10,468 nt of DNA from an uncultured Collinsella sp. (GTDB lineage: Bacteria; Actinomycetota; Coriobacteriia; Coriobacteriales; Coriobacteriaceae). The stretch is taken from NCBI GenBank assembly GCA_900549345.1, contig UROC01000066.1, positions 1 through 10,468 of the forward strand, written 5' to 3'. The notes beneath the pieces are model-generated. The model had not been told where the DNA came from, ran no database searches, and worked only from the letters and a program-made list of their open reading frames with translations. A program made the position numbers and the translations under genes. Shown one piece after another: positions 7,520 through 10,468 of the stretch. Within the stretch, counting starts at the first letter, position 1. Every line of letters begins with the position of its first letter.

Positions 7520-7537
7520 GATCTGTTGAACGGATTT

Positions 7538-7543
7538 ATTATA
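7538..7543 (-). promoter_or_regulatory. -10 box of the recJ-rel operon promoter
   Basis: The minus strand reads a consensus TATAAT at 7543-7538. No good -35 hexamer lies 16-18 nt upstream (GATTTG at 16 nt is the nearest), so it may need an activator. The predicted start is near 7531, about 50 nt before the small upstream ORF and 100 nt before recJ. Confidence 0.6.
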
Positions 7544-7608
7544 CCGTGCAGAGCAGACGCAAATCGCCGCAGCACGCCGCGGTTTCGGTAAACGATGCCG
7601 GTAATAGC

Positions 7609-7623
7609 CTCGAAATATTCGAG
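7609..7623. promoter_or_regulatory. Palindrome in the divergent recJ / transporter region
   Basis: CTCGAA-ATA-TTCGAG is a perfect 6-bp dyad, about 83 nt upstream of the transporter start and about 66 nt upstream of the recJ -10. It could be an operator for the transporter. I found no convincing plus-strand promoter hexamers nearby; candidates such as TAATAG at 7602-7607 have no fitting -35. Confidence 0.3.
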
Positions 7624-7705
7624 CGTTTCTGACGCACGGACGCATGCGAGCGTCTAGCATATCCATTCAAAACGGGTTCACGGGCAAAGGGAGTCACAAG
7701 CGCAT

Positions 7706-8704
7706 ATGAAGCAATGGGTTGGACTGGGCAAGTTTCTCGCGGGGCACATGCAGGTCATCGTTCCGATTTGCGTGGCACTCGGCGTGCTCTTTCCCCAACA
7801 GATTGGCGTACTCAAGCCCATCGTTCCCACCTTGTTTGCCTTTATGACGTTTCAGGGTGCGCTCAGCAACACCTTTCACCAGGTAACCGAGGTGTTCCGC
7901 CGTCCGTTGCACCTAGTCTTGGCGCTGCTCGTCTCGGCGGTGCTTATTCCCATCGCGGCGTATGCCATGGGGTCACTCTTCTTTGGCTCCAACCCCAACC
8001 TTGTCTGCGGCATTGTGCTCGAATACAGCGTGCCCGTGGCCGTCACCGCTTTTATGTGGATCAGCATGTTCGGCGGCAACGGCCCGCTCGCGCTCACCAT
8101 CATCCTGACGTCCTCGGTTATCTCACCTGTGACGATTCCGCTTACGCTCAAGCTCCTGCTGGGCGCCACCGTCTCGATCGACGTGCCGAGCATGATGCAG
8201 AACATGGCCTTTATGATCGCCATCCCCGCTGTGCTCGGTATTGCCATCAATGAACTCACGCGCGGCTGGGGCCACGAGAAACTCTCTCCCGTGCTCTCGC
8301 CCGCCTGCAAGTTCATGATGATGGGCGTCATCGCGTCCAACTCCACCGCTATGAGCGAGTACGTGCTGCACATAAACGCGGTGCGCCTGGAAGTCGCCCT
8401 CTTTATTTTGGTCTTCGCCATCAGCGGCTTTGTCGTCGGTTTTCTGGTCGCACGTGCGCTGCATCTGCCATATAGCGAGACGACTACCATGTGCTTTACC
8501 TGCGGCATGCGCAACATCTCTTCGGGTGCCGTCATCGCCACGCAGTACTTTCCGGGCGAGGTCGTGTTCCCCGTCATGTGCGGCACGCTGTTTCAGCAGG
8601 TGCTGGCCTCGATTATCGGGCATCTCTTTGAGTGCCTAACCTGCGAGGAGCGCACCAAACAGCGCAAGCGGGTCGAAGCCGGCCGCGACGCCATGGCGCG
8701 CTAG
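7706..8704 (+). CDS. Bile acid:sodium symporter (BASS/SBF) family transporter
   Basis: A 332-residue integral membrane protein with about nine hydrophobic segments, roughly 13-31, 37-52, 67-90, 97-121, 126-151, 164-183, 197-213, 228-250 and 285-308. The segment CGMRNISSGAVIATQ near 266-280 resembles the conserved GMxN region before the last helices of the BASS fold, and LEYSVPVAVTAF near 105-116 resembles the matching segment of the first half. The C-terminal tail (310-332) is charged and presumably cytosolic. Family members move organic anions such as bile acids, pantoate or pyruvate, usually with sodium; the substrate here cannot be read from sequence. The ATG at 7706 has GGGAG about 12 nt upstream, a long but usable spacing; an ATG at 7748 (residue 15) would cut into the first helix. 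It is divergent from recJ and converges on the cutC unit with 30 nt between stops, so it looks monocistronic. Confidence 0.88.
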   Translation: MKQWVGLGKFLAGHMQVIVPICVALGVLFPQQIGVLKPIVPTLFAFMTFQGALSNTFHQVTEVFRRPLHLVLALLVSAVLIPIAAYAMGSLFFGSNPNLVCGIVLEYSVPVAVTAFMWISMFGGNGPLALTIILTSSVISPVTIPLTLKLLLGATVSIDVPSMMQNMAFMIAIPAVLGIAINELTRGWGHEKLSPVLSPACKFMMMGVIASNSTAMSEYVLHINAVRLEVALFILVFAISGFVVGFLVARALHLPYSETTTMCFTCGMRNISSGAVIATQYFPGEVVFPVMCGTLFQQVLASIIGHLFECLTCEERTKQRKRVEAGRDAMAR

Positions 8705-8734
8705 GCTGTCCGCATTACGCGGGTGTTAGTCTTG

Positions 8735-9532
8735 CTATACGAGCGTTTCCAGATGCGCACGCAGACGCTCAGCATCGATATCGAGCGTCGTCTCGGCATT
8801 GACTTGGGCCAAACGATAGCCGACAAAGTAGGGCGAAACCACCCAACGCGGCAGCGCCTTGGCAATGGTCCGACCGCCCAGGTGATAGAAGAACAAGTTG
8901 TACGACTCTGCGCGACCACCGTGGTGCTCGTTTAGGATATAGCGCAGAGCTACCTGGATCGCATCGGCAAAGAGATCCGCCTCGGCTTGGTCTCGTGCGT
9001 CATCGCTGGCGGCGATTCCCTGCGGGGCTGAAACGTTGATCTCAAAGAACCCCATGATCGGTTCGGTTGAGATATTGACCGAGATTCTCCCCTGTTGCCA
9101 GACATTGATGCCTTCGAAATTGGCAGAAGTCAGCGAAGTGTAGCCGTCTTCCTGCTCCAAACCCACAATCTGCATGTGCGGATGAACGAGACTACCGCCC
9201 GAGAGCGGACCCTTGTTCTTGTACATGAGAACGCTGCGATACTGCTGTGAATCGATCATCTGCTGCCAGCAACCCAGGGCAAACCGTATCACATGGTGGA
9301 GTTCATCCGGCTCATAGATCACCAGGTCGGCATCGTGATCGGCCGACTCGATCAGCACGGTTTGACGGGTGGCGCGCAGGGTCTTGAACTTATTCTCGAG
9401 CCAGATGCAGTCACCATCGCGCCGGATGATATCGGCAAGTTCCTCGGTATCGCAAAAGGGACACGCGGTGCCAGGGCGCCGGTTGTCGTCGGGCTTACCG
9501 TTCGCCTGCTGAACGTCAAATACCAGCGCCAC
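8735..9532 (-). CDS. DUF4931-type, galactose-1-phosphate uridylyltransferase-like (HIT superfamily) protein
   Basis: A 265-residue protein built like a shortened GalT. Visible features: a CPFC pair at 24-27 (likely half of a zinc site), ENKFKTL at 46-52 (compare NKFPAL in GalT), HPHMQI at 117-122 (GalT/HIT HxHxQ motif, whose second histidine is the nucleotidylated residue in GalT), and a conserved-looking tail with YNLFFYH at 211-217 and SPYFVGYRL at 233-241. This suggests nucleotidyl transfer or hydrolysis; the substrate is unknown, and GalT activity on galactose-1-phosphate should not be assumed because no Leloir-pathway gene is nearby. I believe it belongs to the DUF4931 family, recalled rather than searched. 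The start is GTG at 9532, with TGGAGGC inside the end of cutC 8 nt upstream; only 3 nt separate it from the cutC stop, so the two are translationally linked. Confidence 0.85.
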   Translation of the reverse strand: MALVFDVQQANGKPDDNRRPGTACPFCDTEELADIIRRDGDCIWLENKFKTLRATRQTVLIESADHDADLVIYEPDELHHVIRFALGCWQQMIDSQQYRSVLMYKNKGPLSGGSLVHPHMQIVGLEQEDGYTSLTSANFEGINVWQQGRISVNISTEPIMGFFEINVSAPQGIAASDDARDQAEADLFADAIQVALRYILNEHHGGRAESYNLFFYHLGGRTIAKALPRWVVSPYFVGYRLAQVNAETTLDIDAERLRAHLETLV

Positions 9533-9535
9533 GGG

Positions 9536-10213
9536 TTACGCCTCCAGCGGCACGATCTTGGTGCCATGGAGCTCGGAGACGCTCAATGCCGCCGCCACGG
9601 TATCGCGGTTGGCCGTAGAAATGCCGCCGCCGGGAAGGATGGTCAGGCGGTCGTCCGCGTACTCGATCAAGCGGACCAGGTTTTCGAAGTTGTCCTCGAT
9701 CGGCGTACCGGCAGTACCGCCGTGCGTCAGAATGCGCGTGACGCCGCAGTCGGCGAGCGTGTCAATGGCGTCCAGCTGAGCCTCGGGCGAGAGCTGGTCA
9801 AACGCCATGTGGAAAGTGATGTCGATAGGATCGCGCTTGCACTCCTCGGTCGCGCAGCCCGCAGCCATCACGAAGGCGCCAAGCGTAAGTTCGTCGAGCG
9901 CCCATCCGCCAGCGCAGGGCTTGCAGCAGCCAAAGACCAAGCCGTCAACGCCCGCACTCACGGCAAGGCCCAGATCCATCTCCATCATACGCAGCTCGTC
10001 CTGGTTGTAGTGAAAGTCGCCGCCACGCGGGCGAATCATGCACATCACCCGTGCATCGTGCTCGTGAGCATAGTTGGTCGTAGCGCTGATAACGCCGGCC
10101 GACGGCGTAGTGCCACCAACGGCAAGGTTGTCGCACAGCTCGATACGCCTTGCACCGGCATCGATAGCCGCCGGCACCCGCTCAAAGTTCTCGGCACAAA
10201 ACTCGTACAGCAT
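9536..10213 (-). CDS. cutC: CutC family protein (copper homeostasis-associated TIM barrel)
   Basis: A 225-residue (beta/alpha)8 protein of the CutC family. Motifs in order: RIELCDNLAVGG at 23-34, IRPRGGDFHYN at 60-70, TFHMAFD at 133-139, TRILTHGG at 159-166, LPGGGIS at 193-199 and ELHG at 214-217. CutC was linked to copper tolerance in E. coli and enterococci, but its biochemical activity is not settled. It lacks roughly 30 C-terminal residues present in the 248-residue E. coli protein, in keeping with shorter Gram-positive forms. Unusually, the segment 96-125 holds five cysteines (C96, C97, C100, C120, C125). The ATG at 10213 follows GGGGGT with 7-nt spacing, and the family N-terminus (MLYEFCAEN) begins exactly there; the open frame upstream is not coding because it runs through the 10274-10338 palindrome. 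First gene of a two-gene unit with the DUF4931-type gene. Confidence 0.93.
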   Translation of the reverse strand: MLYEFCAENFERVPAAIDAGARRIELCDNLAVGGTTPSAGVISATTNYAHEHDARVMCMIRPRGGDFHYNQDELRMMEMDLGLAVSAGVDGLVFGCCKPCAGGWALDELTLGAFVMAAGCATEECKRDPIDITFHMAFDQLSPEAQLDAIDTLADCGVTRILTHGGTAGTPIEDNFENLVRLIEYADDRLTILPGGGISTANRDTVAAALSVSELHGTKIVPLEA

Positions 10214-10273
10214 AGATAGACCCCCAAAGACAGCAGATGTTTTCCGACGGGCATTGTCACACACCCCCATGAA

Positions 10274-10338
10274 GTTGCGGTGGAATAGGGACTCTTTTGG
10301 CCTCTGAGGCTCCCATTTAGTCCCTATTCCACCGCAAC
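10274..10338. repeat. 65-bp palindromic element with 20-bp perfect inverted arms
   Basis: Arms 10274-10293 and 10319-10338 are exact reverse complements (20/20). The 25-nt centre contains a second dyad, GCCTC-T-GAGGC (10300-10310). It lies 61 nt upstream of cutC, so in cutC mRNA it would form a large leader hairpin if transcription starts before it. No target-site duplication or transposase is visible. It resembles a REP/MITE-like dispersed element or a bidirectional terminator lacking U-tracts; dispersal cannot be judged from one copy. Confidence 0.8.
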
Positions 10339-10417
10339 ATAAAGGGAGTAGAACCAAAGTAACGCCGCAGGCAGAGGACCGACAGCGAGCGGGCGCCAGA
10401 GCGAACAAATTGACATG

Positions 10418-10459
10418 AAAAGAGGACGGCATAGACCTTCTGGTCATGCCGTCCTCTTT
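10418..10459 (-). terminator. Strong intrinsic terminator, probably of a minus-strand gene beyond the right edge
   Basis: AAAGAGGACGGCAT (10419-10432) pairs with ATGCCGTCCTCTTT (10446-10459). With the inner GACC/GGTC and a TTCT loop it makes an 18-bp stem with one bulged A at 10433. On the minus strand the stem is followed by TTTT (10421-10418). The A-stem-T form would also work weakly on the plus strand, but no plus-strand gene precedes it. It isolates the cutC unit from the upstream neighbour. Confidence 0.8.
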
Positions 10460-10468
10460 GAATGACAA

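Noticed and set aside
8705..8734. Bidirectional terminator between the converging transporter and DUF4931-type genes
   Set aside because: Only a 4-bp CCGC/GCGG stem with no U-tract is visible in the 30-nt gap; too weak to annotate.
9293..10219. 308-codon plus-strand frame opposite cutC and the DUF4931-type gene
   Set aside because: It spans two real genes and their junction on the other strand and shows no family motif.
10339..10417. cutC promoter or small RNA between the palindrome and the terminator
   Set aside because: A TTTATG-N17-CTAAAT pair starting at the palindrome edge was considered, but its -10 matches only 3/6; nothing else promoter-like or RNA-like was seen.
10415..10465. 16-codon plus-strand ORF (ATG at 10415)
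   Set aside because: It is made almost entirely of the terminator hairpin and has no ribosome site.
9536..10468. CutC frame extended upstream to a TTG at the right edge (310 residues)
   Set aside because: The extension runs through the 20-bp-arm palindrome and the terminator hairpin, has no family similarity, and the internal ATG at 10213 has a ribosome site and the normal CutC N-terminus.

Overview
The window is GC-rich bacterial chromosome with strong third-position G/C bias, which opens long spurious frames opposite most real genes. Gene content and style (a class II aldolase, a RecJ fused to a RecQ-like helicase, a Rel-family (p)ppGpp enzyme, strong Shine-Dalgarno sites) suggest a Coriobacteriia-type actinomycete, plausibly Collinsella or a relative. 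That placement is inference from protein and codon character; there is no rRNA or other marker gene. No tRNA, rRNA, CRISPR array, transposase or phage gene is visible, and no gene-free stretch exceeds 300 bases.

Layout. Positions 1-803 (minus) hold the N-terminal 267 codons of class II fructose-bisphosphate aldolase, with a convincing promoter and a perfect AGGAGG site; the gene runs off the left edge. Next comes a minus-strand block transcribed leftward from about 7543: recJ-helicase fusion (7429 to 4142), rel (4126 to 1766) and a metallo-beta-lactamase-fold hydrolase (1681 to 998). recJ and rel are 15 nt apart and surely cotranscribed. A strong hairpin lies between rel and the hydrolase, so the hydrolase may be expressed differently. 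The order recJ-rel-MBL resembles the recJ-apt-rel(-dtd)-MBL neighbourhood of many Gram-positives, with apt missing here.

A divergent 224-bp region (7482-7705) carries the recJ promoter on one side and leads on the other to a bile acid:sodium symporter-family transporter (7706-8704, plus). Converging on it is a two-gene minus-strand unit: cutC (10213 to 9536), then a DUF4931/GalT-like HIT-superfamily protein (9532 to 8735). The two are 3 nt apart, and the second gene's ribosome site lies inside the end of cutC. The right edge (10214-10468) has no gene but holds two strong dyads: a 65-bp element with 20-bp perfect arms, and an 18-bp-stem terminator that probably ends a minus-strand gene beyond the window.

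Most of the window is housekeeping: glycolysis, recombination and repair, stringent response. The points most worth a second look are the single-polypeptide RecJ nuclease plus RecQ-like helicase, its leader with a hairpin and possible 21-codon upstream ORF, the cysteine cluster in CutC and its pairing with a DUF4931 protein, and the palindromic element before cutC. No clearly new multi-gene system is evident.
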